Of a stretch of DNA of 41,459 nucleotides, positions 19,404 through 27,445 are shown piece by piece. A program made the translations under genes and the position numbers. The notes beneath the pieces were generated by a model. That model saw only the letters and a list, made by a program, of their open reading frames with translations. It made no database searches and had not been told where the DNA came from. Each line of letters begins with the position of its first letter. The stretch's first letter is position 1. This DNA comes from a virus: the IMG/VR virus record IMGVR_UViG_3300028920_000140, positions 1-41,459 of that record; one strand, given 5' to 3'.

Positions 19404-20588
19404 ATGAAAAGAGAATTCAAAATTAATCTTGATAAAAAAAATAATTGCAAAATAGACGAAAGGACAGGATTTCTGACTGTTCGGGCAAGGTTTACAAGAA
19501 CTGGTGTATTCGATTATGGCAATCATAAAGAGTTACGGACTCCGGAAGAAGTATTCAATCCCGATTCAATTTCAAGTCTTGAATTAGTACCAGTTACTTT
19601 TCTTCATCCTGAAGAACTTGTCAATGTTGATAACAATTCCAAGTATGATGTCGGGACTGTTGGAGAAAAAATAGAAGTAGCTGAAAACAAGTATCTTGAA
19701 GGTAACATCCAGATTAGAGACAAGTCTGTTATAGAATATGTTCAAGAAAAAATGGATTCTGGGAAAAGTGTTGAGCTTTCATGCGGATATTTTGTCGAAT
19801 TAGAAGAAAAATCAGGAGAGTATGAAGGTCAGAAATATGATGCAGTTCAGAAAAACATTACATATAATCATCTTGCTATAGTGCCGCAAGGCAGAGCAGG
19901 CAAAAATGTAAAATTAATGCTTGACGCTAGAGACGATAATAACAACAAAGGAGTGAATGAGATGAAAATTAAAAAAACATTGAATGCAATTAAGACAGCA
20001 AAAATTAATTTTGACGCTGTTAAGATTGAGTATTCTGAAGACAGTGAACAGGCTGTCAGCATCATTGAAGATAGACTTGATGCAGCTCTTGAAAAAATCA
20101 AAGAAATTGAAAAAGAACTTGCATCCAAAAAAGATGCAGCAGATTATGAGAAACTTCAAGGCAAGTTTGATCAGCTTGCCAAAGATCATGAAGATGTTAA
20201 GAAAAATCTTGATGCTCTTAATGATCCTAACAGTGAAGAGTTTCAGAAAAGACTTGACAGCTTCAACCAGATCAAAGAGCTTTGCGATGTTCTGAAAGTT
20301 GATTGGAAAGAAAAATCATTAAAAGAAATCAAAGTTGCTTGCATCCAGGCGAAATCAAAAGATTTTAACCCGGAAAACATTTCAGACGAAAGAATTGATG
20401 GACGTTTTGAGATGCTTATTGAAAACATTGCAGAAATCAAAACTGATGAAAACAACAAAACAATCCTTGCTGTCAAAGCCGGGACCATGAAGCAAAAAGA
20501 AAATAAAGATAAGAAAGAAGAAACTCCAAGAGAGAAAATGGAGCGTGAGAGACGTGAAAGATTTGAAAAAGTTCGTAACAGAAAATAA
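19404..20588 (+). CDS. Head maturation protease fused to scaffold (DUF2213)
   Basis: ATG at 19404 is preferred because CAGGGG lies seven bases before it. The frame continues upstream only through a promoter region. Residues 1-180 are a DUF2213/Mu-I-like domain (LRTPEEVFNPDSISSLELVP, then FLHPEELVN, then VELSCGYF and HLAIVPQGRAG), a family of head proteases. Residues 187-394 form a charged coiled coil typical of scaffolds. A second strong start inside the gene at 19962 may make the scaffold alone. It precedes the cement and capsid genes as expected. Confidence 0.85.
   Translation: MKREFKINLDKKNNCKIDERTGFLTVRARFTRTGVFDYGNHKELRTPEEVFNPDSISSLELVPVTFLHPEELVNVDNNSKYDVGTVGEKIEVAENKYLEGNIQIRDKSVIEYVQEKMDSGKSVELSCGYFVELEEKSGEYEGQKYDAVQKNITYNHLAIVPQGRAGKNVKLMLDARDDNNNKGVNEMKIKKTLNAIKTAKINFDAVKIEYSEDSEQAVSIIEDRLDAALEKIKEIEKELASKKDAADYEKLQGKFDQLAKDHEDVKKNLDALNDPNSEEFQKRLDSFNQIKELCDVLKVDWKEKSLKEIKVACIQAKSKDFNPENISDERIDGRFEMLIENIAEIKTDENNKTILAVKAGTMKQKENKDKKEETPREKMERERRERFEKVRNRK
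19962..20588 (+). CDS. Nested in-frame scaffold, internal start
   Basis: An AAAGGAG lies eight bases before an in-frame ATG at residue 187 of the protease-scaffold gene, exactly at the junction between the protease domain and the coiled coil. The 208-residue product would be a free scaffold, as in lambda C/Nu3 and Mu I/Z. Confidence 0.55.
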   Translation: MKIKKTLNAIKTAKINFDAVKIEYSEDSEQAVSIIEDRLDAALEKIKEIEKELASKKDAADYEKLQGKFDQLAKDHEDVKKNLDALNDPNSEEFQKRLDSFNQIKELCDVLKVDWKEKSLKEIKVACIQAKSKDFNPENISDERIDGRFEMLIENIAEIKTDENNKTILAVKAGTMKQKENKDKKEETPREKMERERRERFEKVRNRK

Positions 20589-20599
20589 AGGAGATTAAG

Positions 20600-21400
20600 A
20601 TGGGACAGACAACTTACAATGCAGAAATGAGTAAAGGTGTTGCAGGGCTTGTTAGTGAAACAAGATACCCGACAATAATTACTCGGAAAAATGGTTCAAA
20701 AATGAAAAGCACTTTTGAGGTAACAGCTACAACTAGCCTTGTCAGTATGGTTGTTAATAGCACAAGCTATCAAACAAACTCCGCAAGTGCTTCACTTACA
20801 AAAAGTGCAATTGCTTCAACTCTTGTTACAGCCGTCAATGCTGGTGAAAGTGATCTTATTGCAACTTATTCTTCCGCTACAATTACAATTGAAGCAGAAG
20901 ACGTTGGAGATAGCTTCACACTTGTTTCGAGTGCAGGTGGAACAGCAACAAACATTATAACAAATGCAACAGCCGCTATTCCTTTTGGTCGCTTTGTTAT
21001 CGATGATCAGGAAAACGCTGATCGTGCTTATATGCCGACTACTTCAGCTTCACTTACCGCAGTTGTCACAAACCTTCTGGGTGTTACCGCAAGAGATATT
21101 GGCATTGAGAATACTGATTCTTCAACAGGCGGAAGCAATGCCGGGTATCCTATTAATAAGGAAATGGCTATTCTTACAGAAGGCAAAATCTATGTTGAGC
21201 TTGATGGAACTGACACACCAGTTTTCACTGACACCGTTTACATTAGACACGTTGCAAGCGGAACAGCTAAGATCGGACAGGTTTCAGGAACTTCTGCAGC
21301 CGGTGAAAATGTCGCAATTGATAAACGCTATGTTAGATTCGCAGAATCTGCAGCATCAGGCGACACATCAATTCTTTGTGAAATCAATTTAAGAAGATAA
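20600..21400 (+). CDS. Head decoration / structural cement protein (DUF2190-like)
   Basis: 266 residues after AAAGGAGATTAAG. The frame of the protein (KGVAGLVSETRYPTI, DQENADRAYMPTTSASLTAV, and the final VAIDKRYVRFAESAASGDTS) matches small cement proteins encoded between scaffold and major capsid. Residues about 45-125 (SYQTNSASASLTKSAIASTL, then VNAGESDLIA, then TLVSSAGGT) look like an inserted beta-rich domain of the kind found repeatedly in phage virion proteins. It probably coats or stabilises the capsid. Family assignment is by pattern and position. Confidence 0.7.
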   Translation: MGQTTYNAEMSKGVAGLVSETRYPTIITRKNGSKMKSTFEVTATTSLVSMVVNSTSYQTNSASASLTKSAIASTLVTAVNAGESDLIATYSSATITIEAEDVGDSFTLVSSAGGTATNIITNATAAIPFGRFVIDDQENADRAYMPTTSASLTAVVTNLLGVTARDIGIENTDSSTGGSNAGYPINKEMAILTEGKIYVELDGTDTPVFTDTVYIRHVASGTAKIGQVSGTSAAGENVAIDKRYVRFAESAASGDTSILCEINLRR

Positions 21401-21410
21401 GGAGATAAAG

Positions 21411-22457
21411 ATGGAAAATGTATTTGAGAAAAAGCCGGTTGTCTTGAATATGGACGCTGCACAGCGTGAGACGCTGTTCAAAAATATCATTGAAAACACA
21501 CGCACAATGATGGGTGATCGCTATGATGCTGTAAACGCTCCCAATATGGCACTATTCTTTGAAAACGAGCTTGAAAGCATAGAAAACACTCTGTATGAAA
21601 CAGTACACGAAGAAAACAACTATGCTGAAGATGTTGTTGTTGACAGTTCAGATCCTCAGGGTGCTGAAACTGTTGGTTTCATTATGTCTGATATGGTCGG
21701 AAAAGCAAAGATCATTAACAGAAACAGTAATGATATTCCAAAAGCTACAACTTTTATGAGGAAATACACTGAGAACGTTCACACACTTGGACTTGGTGCC
21801 GACTGGAGTTATTGGGATATAGCCAATGCAATGCTTGCAGGAAGACCCCTCGAGAAACAGTACATTGAAGCAGTTCGACAGGGTCATATGGATGCAATCA
21901 ATGAATTTTTCTATGAAGGCGACACAGGGCTTAATGCAGCCGGTCTTGTTAACAATCCCAGCATTACTGTTACTGCTTCTATCGCTGGTGCAGTAAGTTC
22001 AGCAACAGCTCTTACAGCGATGACAAGTGCTGATATTATTGCATGGTTCGGATACTACAGACAGCTCATCAATACTGCTTGTGGAAGAAACAGAAGAGCT
22101 TCTGCTGATACAGTAAGACTTCCGGGAAAACAGTACGATGTACTTGCTACAAAAATGGTTGATACTGGAAACGGAAGCAATGTATTTCTTCTTGATCTTC
22201 TGCTTAACGCAAAAGGTATGGGATTCAAAAGCATAGAGCCTCGGGACGTGCTTTCTGGGAAGGCTGCAAACGGTTCTGATGACAGAGCAGTTTTCTATAA
22301 CAGCACAAAAGAAGCACTTGTTTACAAAATTCCTGCAATGATGGTTCCTTTTCCGATTTTTCAGCAGGGTTCCAGGTTTACGCTGGAAGTACACACAAGA
22401 CTTGCTCCGGTTCAGTTCAGATATGAAATCGGTGCAATGTATGTTGATGGAATGTAA
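21411..22457 (+). CDS. Major capsid protein (DUF2184)
   Basis: 348 residues, start after AAGGAGATAAAG. The N-terminal third (FENELESIENTLYETVHEEN, then DSSDPQGAETVGF, then WSYWDIANAMLAGRPLEKQY) and the C-terminal half (MVDTGNGSNVFLLDLLLNAK, then TRLAPVQFRYEIGAMYVDGM) match DUF2184-type HK97-fold capsids. Position after protease/scaffold and cement is standard. No N-terminal delta domain is obvious because the scaffold is separate. Confidence 0.9.
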   Translation: MENVFEKKPVVLNMDAAQRETLFKNIIENTRTMMGDRYDAVNAPNMALFFENELESIENTLYETVHEENNYAEDVVVDSSDPQGAETVGFIMSDMVGKAKIINRNSNDIPKATTFMRKYTENVHTLGLGADWSYWDIANAMLAGRPLEKQYIEAVRQGHMDAINEFFYEGDTGLNAAGLVNNPSITVTASIAGAVSSATALTAMTSADIIAWFGYYRQLINTACGRNRRASADTVRLPGKQYDVLATKMVDTGNGSNVFLLDLLLNAKGMGFKSIEPRDVLSGKAANGSDDRAVFYNSTKEALVYKIPAMMVPFPIFQQGSRFTLEVHTRLAPVQFRYEIGAMYVDGM

Positions 22458-22482
22458 TTAATTATTTAAAAGAGGCAAGAGT

Positions 22483-22947
22483 ATGATTTTTATAGAGAAT
22501 AAAACAACACACGCAATAATAATCCCAGTCAAAACAATAAAAGGAAACAAGACTGTTATCTTAAAACAGGGGATAAACGAAGTTTCCAGTATTGAAATTG
22601 AAGGAATCTTGAAAGCGTCTGAAACAAACAGCACGGTAAAGCACCTTATTTCACTTTGTGATGTAAAGCAGGAAATAAAAGATGAAAATTCTTTTGAAAA
22701 GCTGAAAAAAATAATTACAACAAAACAGCCCGAAAAAGTAATTGAAAAAGAAGAGGCTATAATTGCTTCTGAATTTGTAACTGATATTGTTGACATTTCA
22801 ACTCTTAACTTTCGAGACGCTTCACAAGTTCTCAAAGGTGAGATAGATCAGGATGTTTTAAAGGTCTGGGAAAGTCAGGAAACTAATAGAGAAAACGGAT
22901 GTCGTAAAAGCGTTTTAAACTTGATAACAAGTAAAATAAAGGATTAA
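22483..22947 (+). CDS. Hypothetical head protein, 154 aa
   Basis: Lies between major capsid and DUF4054. The N-terminal segment is beta-rich (FIENKTTHAIIIPVKTIKGN) and a Lys/Glu linker follows. The C-terminal 45 residues (LNFRDASQVLKGEIDQDVLK, then ENGCRKSVLNLI) resemble a small helical head-protein tail in which a short motif precedes an RK-SV-xxxI helix. No enzyme motif. A role in head decoration or head-tail joining is inferred from position. Confidence 0.6.
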   Translation: MIFIENKTTHAIIIPVKTIKGNKTVILKQGINEVSSIEIEGILKASETNSTVKHLISLCDVKQEIKDENSFEKLKKIITTKQPEKVIEKEEAIIASEFVTDIVDISTLNFRDASQVLKGEIDQDVLKVWESQETNRENGCRKSVLNLITSKIKD

Positions 22948-22951
22948 CAAC

Positions 22952-23362
22952 ATGGCAAGCACAACAAAAGCAAGAGTCTTGATAGTAGCTCCTGAGCTGC
23001 AATATATGTCAGATGAAGTTTTCAATGCAGCTATTGCACAGGCAAATATTGAAGTAACTTTAAGCGGTTACGGAAGCAAACAGCAGATTGCTCAAGACTG
23101 GTATGTTGCTCATGTTGTGAAGTTAATTCGAGAAACTTCAGGGGATGTTTCTGGCGGTGGAAGTTACACAGGCAATGCAAGCTCCGCCGCTGGAGGCGTT
23201 TCTAAAGAAAAAGTCGAAGGGCTTGAAAAGCAGTATGCAATAATGGCGGGTATTCTTCAGGACGGCAACAGATTCGATGAAACGAGTTATGGAAGAATTT
23301 TCAATACCATAAAGCCGATAAAGAAATCTTTTAGCTCAACGAATTTTGCAGCGGGGTGTTGA
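22952..23362 (+). CDS. Head-tail adaptor (DUF4054)
   Basis: 136 residues. The block LIVAPELQYMSDEVFNAAIA, then GYGSKQQIAQDWYVAHVVKL, followed by a Gly/Ser-rich loop (SGGGSYTGNASSAAGG) matches DUF4054, the small helical connector protein below the portal. Start after AAGGATTAACAAC. The stop is coupled to the next gene (TGATG). Confidence 0.8.
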   Translation: MASTTKARVLIVAPELQYMSDEVFNAAIAQANIEVTLSGYGSKQQIAQDWYVAHVVKLIRETSGDVSGGGSYTGNASSAAGGVSKEKVEGLEKQYAIMAGILQDGNRFDETSYGRIFNTIKPIKKSFSSTNFAAGC

Positions 23363-23853
23363 TGAGCGGCGTAAAGATCAGCGATAACAGAACCAACTGG
23401 GACACTATGGTTGCAGAACTGAAAGAACTTCAAAATAAAGCAATTGTGGTGGGTGTTTTCGGTTCTTCTGGTTCTGACCTTGTAGAATATGCAACTACAA
23501 ATGAATTCGGAGCAATGGAAAGAAAAATTCCTGAAAGGTCTTTTCTTAGAGGAATGTTAAAAGCTGAAAGAAACAAGATTATTGCTTTATCAGGTAAGTT
23601 GAAAAGCCGTGCAATTACCAGAAAAAATGGGGCTATGTGGTTTGCCAGATTAATCGGGATGTATGCTCAAGATGCTGTGAAAAGAAGAATTACAAACTCA
23701 AAACAGTGGGCTGTTCCTAATAGTCCAGCGACAATAAAGGCAAAGTCAAAAAGAACTGTTAAAGATACACCGCTTATTGATACAGGGCGGCTCAGGGCAA
23801 GTATTGTGTATCAGATTGTACCGAGAGCAGTTGCAAAAAGAGGGACTATATAA
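23362..23853 (+). CDS. Neck / tail-completion protein, 163 aa
   Basis: ATG at 23362 is coupled to the stop of the DUF4054 gene (TGATG). An upstream GTG at 23356 is unlikely. The protein contains ELQNKAIVVGVFGSSGSDLV, then EFGAMERKIPERSFLRGML, then TPLIDTGRLRASIVYQI: the GxF, YA..NEFG, IPxRSFLR and L.DTGRLR..I motifs of the HK97 gp10 / Mu-type tail-completion family. It joins head and tail. Confidence 0.82.
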   Translation: MSGVKISDNRTNWDTMVAELKELQNKAIVVGVFGSSGSDLVEYATTNEFGAMERKIPERSFLRGMLKAERNKIIALSGKLKSRAITRKNGAMWFARLIGMYAQDAVKRRITNSKQWAVPNSPATIKAKSKRTVKDTPLIDTGRLRASIVYQIVPRAVAKRGTI

Positions 23854-24179
23854 TGTTGGGTAGTAGAAGCATCACAATCACACGAAAAACAACTGCTACT
23901 GCTTATCGTTATGGAGTTCCAGTTTCCGATACTACTACAACAGCTAGCAGTGCAGGCTCAGTTCAGAAGTTGTCAGGAACAAAGCAGGAAATTGAGATGT
24001 TTGGTGTTCGTATCTCAAAAATGAGAAAACTTGTGACTAATTATGCTGTCCAGCCTGGGGATATTGTTAATGATGGAACACTCAACTATGAAGTTATGAC
24101 AGTGTTCGATAATAATTATACAGGTTTTTCAGTTAAGCATTATCTTGCATACATGCAATTAGTAGAGGGTCAATTATGA
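23853..24179 (+). CDS. Neck protein, 108 aa
   Basis: Small beta-rich protein (SITITRKTTATAYRYGVPVS, then VTNYAVQPGDIVNDGTLNYE, then FSVKHYLAYMQLVEG). Its place between tail completion and terminator is that of the head-closure proteins of small contractile phages. No catalytic features. Overlaps both neighbours by a few bases. Confidence 0.6.
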   Translation: MLGSRSITITRKTTATAYRYGVPVSDTTTTASSAGSVQKLSGTKQEIEMFGVRISKMRKLVTNYAVQPGDIVNDGTLNYEVMTVFDNNYTGFSVKHYLAYMQLVEGQL

Positions 24180-25027
24180 GCTACAGGATAAACAGGAATC
24201 TTGAAAATAGTATATATAACTGGGCTGTTAATTATTCCGGAGAAGATTCAAATACAATTCAGTCTATAGAGTTTTCTTCTGTTCCTGTAACCGGAACCTA
24301 TACTTTCTCAATTGACAACTTGACAACTGGAGATATTACGGCGACAGCAAGTGTTGCTGATATACAAAACGCTCTGAATGCTCTTGCCTCTATAAGTGCG
24401 AGCGTAACAGGCTCTGTTTCGGCGGGGTTAACCGTTGAGTTCGCTTCGCCGGCAGGGTTTGTGGAGCAGATTTTCCCGGTAGAAACAGACTTAGTTGATG
24501 CTGATTCTGCTTCTGTTACAATCACAACTGAATATCTCAATGAAGGAACAACAGCTGCGAATGTAATCTGGGCTAACAGCAAGAATTACGGATCAAGTTC
24601 AGATAGACCCAATAAACCACAGATTGTACTTAATATTATCAATGTGGATATTGAACAGGATCCGACAAGAGCCTATGATTCTGATGAAGCTGCTTTTGTT
24701 TGGACGTTTCAGAAAACTATGACACTTTCTGTTAATTGTTACGGTGAGGACGGTGTTTTCAATATTCTCAGAAATCTTATAGAAAGTATTTGGACTGATA
24801 CCGGGAAAGAATATCTTGCCAGACGTGGCTTGTTTTGGAGGGGCAATTCTGAGATTAGAGACTTAACCGCATTGCTTGACACAGGATTTGAACAAAGGGG
24901 TCAAGTTGATTTTGATTTTGCTTTCACTGAGACAAAACTTGTTACTGAGACAACAGATATTATTGAAGAAATAAGCGGAAGCATGACACTTTCCGCAAAT
25001 AACACAGCTTTTGATTTTTCAATTTAA
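24176..25027 (+). CDS. Tail/neck terminator (LIC_12616-type) with inserted beta domain
   Basis: 283 residues. The start (MSYRINRNLENSIYNWAVNY) and residues 140-230 (NKPQIVLNIINVDIEQDPTR, then SVNCYGEDGVFNILRNLIES, then ARRGLFWRGNSEIRDLTALL) match the phage neck terminator family known from LIC_12616-like proteins. Between them, residues about 27-120 form an insertion: SVPVTGTYTFSIDNLTTGDI, then SVADIQNALNALASISASVT, a beta-sandwich module also present in the sheath and fibre. It caps the tail tube. Confidence 0.75.
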   Translation: MSYRINRNLENSIYNWAVNYSGEDSNTIQSIEFSSVPVTGTYTFSIDNLTTGDITATASVADIQNALNALASISASVTGSVSAGLTVEFASPAGFVEQIFPVETDLVDADSASVTITTEYLNEGTTAANVIWANSKNYGSSSDRPNKPQIVLNIINVDIEQDPTRAYDSDEAAFVWTFQKTMTLSVNCYGEDGVFNILRNLIESIWTDTGKEYLARRGLFWRGNSEIRDLTALLDTGFEQRGQVDFDFAFTETKLVTETTDIIEEISGSMTLSANNTAFDFSI

Positions 25028-25042
25028 TAAAGGAGAAAAAAG

Positions 25043-26419
25043 ATGGGAACAATGATTAAAGATGTGATTCCGATCACGTTAAATTTACAGGCTCCACAGC
25101 CTTCAGGGGCTGGTTTCGGCGTGCCGCTTATTATTGATGACGTAACATGGACAGACAGCAGAATAAGCACTTATACAACACTGGATGAAGCTGTTGCAGA
25201 TGGTGTTACAACCGCAAGTGCTACGTATGCAATGCTGGTTGATATGCTAGCACAGGACAACACACCGGCAACAATAAAGGTCGGTAGAAGACTTTCAGAC
25301 GCTAATTGTAAGCAGTCTGTTACTTTTAATGCAGATGCGACAGGCGGAACTTTCAAAATTAGCTATGGAAGTACAGCAGATTGTACAGCAGCAATTGAAT
25401 ATAACACAGCAGTTGCAACAATTGAATCTGCCTTAGAGGGTTTATCTTCAATTACTTCTGTTACAGTTGCACTTAATTCAGGATCCACAAATCCAACGAA
25501 TAAAGAGGGTTTTAATGTCGAATTTGACGGAGCAGATGCAAGCACAGATTTTAGTCTGCTTACAATCCATGTTTCCGCACTTACAACCGCAACTTCTGCG
25601 ACTGTAACGAAAACACAGCACGGAAGTTCCGCAGAAGATTGGGATACTGCATACACTAACATAAAAGCCAGCAATACAGATTGGTACTGCGTTCTTCCTT
25701 CAACTCAGGATGAAACAGCGATTAAATCACTTGCCGCACTTGTCGAACTTGATCAGAAAATCATGGGTGTTCAGGTAACAGCAAGTTACACAGATACGGC
25801 AGCCTGGACATTCGACCTTGAGGCGTTAAGCTACAGAAGAACTTTTGTCGTGAACAACAAAACTGATGGCGATTATAAACAGGCAGCTCTTGCAGGACGT
25901 TGTCTTCCTGAAGATCTTTATATCAACTGGGCTTACAGACCATTGAGAAGCGTTACAGGTGACACATATACAAGTACAGAAATTGGAAATATAGTTGCTT
26001 CAAAAGTGAATAGAGTTGAAGAACTTTTCGCAACTGTTTGTGTCCCCGGGGCAAGTTCTGCAAGTTCAGGAACAGGCGGGATAATGGTTTCTGGAGACAA
26101 GATTGATATTATTAGAAAAGCAGATCAGCTTTCTATTAAGATTCAGGAACAACTTGTCTACACACTGCAACAGAATAATAATGTACCGTTTACAGCTGAC
26201 GGCTTTGCACTTATTGAAGGTGTTATCCGGTCACAGTGTAAAATATACGGGACTGATATCGGTTTTCTTGTGGAAGATTCTGTTGTTGTTACAATGCCTG
26301 ATTTAGCAACATATGACACTACGAAAAAATCAAACGGTCAGCTTGACGGTATCGTGATTACAGGAACTCTTTCCGGCAGCGTTGACAAAATAAGTATTAC
26401 ACTTAATTTAGGTTTTTAA
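25043..26419 (+). CDS. Tail sheath protein (DUF3383-like) with inserted domain
   Basis: 458 residues, start after AAGGAGAAAAAAG. The N-terminal domain (VIPITLNLQAPQPSGAGFGV, then TYTTLDEAVADGV, then MLAQDNTPATIKVGRR) and the C-terminal domain (RLNxx-like core near LVYTLQQNNNVPFTADGFAL, then GIVITGTLSGSVDKISITLN) fit DUF3383 sheath proteins. Residues about 88-190 are an inserted module (GGTFKISYGSTADCTAAIEY, then ESALEGLSSITSVTVALNSG) related to those in the terminator and fibre. The sheath contracts to drive the tube. Confidence 0.82.
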   Translation: MGTMIKDVIPITLNLQAPQPSGAGFGVPLIIDDVTWTDSRISTYTTLDEAVADGVTTASATYAMLVDMLAQDNTPATIKVGRRLSDANCKQSVTFNADATGGTFKISYGSTADCTAAIEYNTAVATIESALEGLSSITSVTVALNSGSTNPTNKEGFNVEFDGADASTDFSLLTIHVSALTTATSATVTKTQHGSSAEDWDTAYTNIKASNTDWYCVLPSTQDETAIKSLAALVELDQKIMGVQVTASYTDTAAWTFDLEALSYRRTFVVNNKTDGDYKQAALAGRCLPEDLYINWAYRPLRSVTGDTYTSTEIGNIVASKVNRVEELFATVCVPGASSASSGTGGIMVSGDKIDIIRKADQLSIKIQEQLVYTLQQNNNVPFTADGFALIEGVIRSQCKIYGTDIGFLVEDSVVVTMPDLATYDTTKKSNGQLDGIVITGTLSGSVDKISITLNLGF

Positions 26420-26430
26420 GGAGGCGACAA

Positions 26431-26835
26431 ATGGCAACTTACACATATAGTCTTAATGACGTAACACTCTCAGTTGGACCCTACATTATCAAGGGAAAGG
26501 GTGCAGTAAGAATTATCAATTCTGTTCAGAAATGGAACAGAAGCGACCCGGACGGTGCAGGAAATGAGACACTTTTTAAGAACTCAGCACACAAAAACAA
26601 AACAATAGAAATTGACGTAAAAAGAACATCTTCAGACAATGCATATCTTACATTAATGTACAAAGCTGAGGAATCAATTATTATAACAGTAAAAGACAAT
26701 TTCGGAAACAGCTTGCATGTTTTCCCAGCTGCAAAAATAGCAAGAGATCCTGATCCTGAATATGCTGTTGATCCTGGGATGAATACATGGATATGTCTTG
26801 GACAGGCTGACATAACAGCTGAAAACGGCAACTAA
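26431..26835 (+). CDS. Tail tube protein (DUF3277)
   Basis: 134 residues after AAGGAGGCGACAA. The pattern TYSLNDVTLSVGPYIIKGKG, then WNRSDPDGAGNETLFKNSAH, then MNTWICLGQADITAENGN is that of the DUF3277 tube proteins (KTG-containing) which stack under the sheath. Position directly after the sheath supports it. Confidence 0.88.
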   Translation: MATYTYSLNDVTLSVGPYIIKGKGAVRIINSVQKWNRSDPDGAGNETLFKNSAHKNKTIEIDVKRTSSDNAYLTLMYKAEESIIITVKDNFGNSLHVFPAAKIARDPDPEYAVDPGMNTWICLGQADITAENGN

Positions 26836-26858
26836 AACAATTAAGAGAGGCAAGAGCA

Positions 26859-27260
26859 ATGTTAAAAACAATGAAAATTGAAAAAATTTCAAAGGAACTG
26901 AATTTCACTTTTTATGAAATCGGTGCTGATGATCTTGCAGAAGTTATCAGACTTCTAATGTGCAATCTTATGGATGAAAAAGATCAAACTGAAAATACTT
27001 CTGTAAAAGCAATGTTGAGGAAAGAAGTGTATGATTTTGCAAGGGATTTATTCTTTGACAATATTGAACTTGAAAAGTTTGGGATTATTGGAAAAAGACG
27101 AGCAGATTTTTTAAGACAATACAATCCTGCAAGCGAGATGGTGCTTTATCTTGCAGCATTCGGACATTATCTGGGGGAGTCCTTAGCCGCCGGTGGTATT
27201 TTAGACGGGTCAGACCCACAGCCGGCAGTGAGAACAGCGAAAGGACACCTGAAGAATTAA
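26859..27260 (+). CDS. Tail assembly chaperone, gpG-like
   Basis: 133 residues. Helical acidic protein in the place between tube and tape measure that in nearly all tailed phages encodes the tape-measure chaperone. SD AGAGAGGCAAG lies before ATG 26859. The -1 frame stays open through its 3' half and carries the conserved T-like segment. Sequence gives little beyond position and this overlapping frame. Confidence 0.75.
   Translation: MLKTMKIEKISKELNFTFYEIGADDLAEVIRLLMCNLMDEKDQTENTSVKAMLRKEVYDFARDLFFDNIELEKFGIIGKRRADFLRQYNPASEMVLYLAAFGHYLGESLAAGGILDGSDPQPAVRTAKGHLKN
27107..27113 (+). promoter_or_regulatory. Slippery heptamer T-TTT-TTA in the chaperone gene
   Basis: The heptamer is in the right phase (codons TTT TTA in the gpG frame) for a -1 slip into the frame of the downstream T-like ORF, which is open from 27074. 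Other, weaker slip positions nearer the gpG stop cannot be excluded. Confidence 0.4.
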
Positions 27261-27292
27261 CAGGGATTAATAGATTAATATGGAATCCGATA

Positions 27293-27445
27293 ATGAAAGG
27301 AAAAGCAACCTTGACGGAAATTAAAGAAAAGATGACAATTATTGAGCTTATGACACTTAACAGCTTAATTGATTATGAAGAAGATCAACAACAGCTTGAG
27401 TACAACAGACAGTACGAATCAATGAGAAAAGGCGGCAAGATATGA
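27293..27445 (+). CDS. Tail chaperone T segment, probably made by -1 frameshift
   Basis: 50 residues counted from an ATG at 27293 (MKGKATLTEIKEKMTIIELM at the start). The same frame is open upstream across the gpG stop, where it reads ERTPEELTGINRLIWNP, a conserved-looking segment of T domains. This is the -1 frame relative to gpG, as in lambda G/GT. Its stop overlaps the ATG of the tape measure gene. Most likely translated as a gpG-T fusion; independent initiation at 27293 has only a weak site. Confidence 0.7.
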   Translation: MKGKATLTEIKEKMTIIELMTLNSLIDYEEDQQQLEYNRQYESMRKGGKI

